From: Deltaproteobacteria bacterium
GTDB taxonomy: Bacteria > Myxococcota_A > Polyangia > HGW-17 > SLPX01
DNA: 5,540 bases
NCBI GenBank assembly: GCA_011390535.1
Contig: JAABSF010000209.1
Location: 1 to 5,540 of the forward strand
Direction: 5' to 3'
Part shown: piece by piece, positions 5,437-5,540 of the stretch
How the letters are laid out: every line of letters starts with the position of its first letter
Numbering within the stretch: position 1 is the stretch's first letter
Notes under the pieces: generated by a model
What the model was told of the DNA's origin: nothing
The model's database searches: none
The model's input: only the letters and a program-made list of their open reading frames with translations
Program-made: the position numbers and the translations under genes

Positions 5437-5454
5437 ACTCCGATGAATCCGATG
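5437..5454. repeat. Two further units of the 9-bp repeat family
   Basis: ACTCCGATG (5437-5445) is followed by AATCCGATG (5446-5454). The 10-mer CGATGAATCC occurs identically at 264-273 inside the left array and at 5441-5450 here, in the same orientation. The units lie in the spacer between the partial gene and the OmpA-family gene. Confidence 0.4.
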
Positions 5455-5460
5455 AAAACG

Positions 5461-5540
5461 TCAAGGTAGCTCGATTTCTTTGTTCTCATCGGTATCTTCC
5501 CCCGCCTCTGAACCCCCGGCCTCTTTCGCACCGGCTCCAC
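5461..5540 (-). CDS. C-terminal end of an unidentified upstream gene (partial)
   Basis: Entering from the right edge, one minus-strand frame is open for 25 codons and stops at TGA (5463-5461), 82 bp before the OmpA-family start. It encodes a Gly/Ala/Glu/Asp-rich tail containing AKEAGGSEAGEDTDENKEIE, ending ELP. An acidic low-complexity tail is plausible for a real protein, but so short a fragment cannot be assigned. A second frame is open over the same bases and runs on to TAG at 5402-5400, so the choice of frame is uncertain. If real, this gene may belong to the same transcription unit. Confidence 0.4.
   Translation of the reverse strand, partial: GAGAKEAGGSEAGEDTDENKEIELP

Noticed and set aside
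5400..5469. Possible promoter of the OmpA-family gene with TTGACG (about 5466-5461) as -35 box.
   Set aside because: No acceptable -10 box lies 16-18 nt downstream, and TTGACG overlaps the stop of the partial gene. The gene may instead be co-transcribed with it.

Overview
All recognisable genes lie on the minus strand, so the window reads right to left. The base composition is moderate, somewhat below 50% GC by eye. The gene set is OmpA with thrombospondin type-3 repeats, a TPR/beta-barrel outer-membrane protein, and an ECF sigma factor with a cysteine-free membrane anti-sigma factor and a small secreted protein. This set is typical of diderm bacteria of the former Deltaproteobacteria (Myxococcota, Bradymonadota and relatives), probably an uncultured, less GC-rich member. 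That assignment rests on protein style and was not checked by a search.

Right half, an envelope operon. At the right edge is the likely 3' end of an unidentified gene (5461-5540). It is followed by an OmpA-family, peptidoglycan-binding protein (3933-5378) carrying three long repeats of about 62 residues, each with an acidic TSP3-type calcium-binding signature. After 38 bp comes a 492-residue protein (2416-3894) that joins a periplasmic helical/TPR-like region, a proline-rich linker, an immunoglobulin-like domain, a lysine-rich linker and a C-terminal outer-membrane beta-barrel ending in phenylalanine. A strong hairpin (2347-2376) closes this unit.

Left half, a sigma-factor unit. An ECF sigma factor with a TTG start (1659-2258) is followed by a single-pass anti-sigma factor with no zinc ligands (968-1561) and a 173-residue secreted protein (307-828). 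The two genes of the sigma/anti-sigma pair, which are often translationally coupled, are separated here by a 13-bp tandem repeat array of five clear copies plus one decayed copy. The unit probably responds to envelope state: the anti-sigma would hold the sigma factor at the membrane, and its outer domain, perhaps with the secreted protein, would sense a periplasmic signal.

The left 306 bases have no confident gene. They hold a GC-rich (about 69%) imperfectly palindromic block at 12-117 that looks like a dispersed intergenic repeat, a decaying 9-bp tandem repeat (233-277) whose unit reappears near the right edge, and an open frame continuing past the stop of the secreted-protein gene. I saw no tRNA, rRNA, CRISPR array, transposase or complete mobile element. 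The most notable items are the inter-cistronic 13-bp array, the three-gene sigma module, the repeat architecture of the OmpA protein and the short repeat family at both ends.
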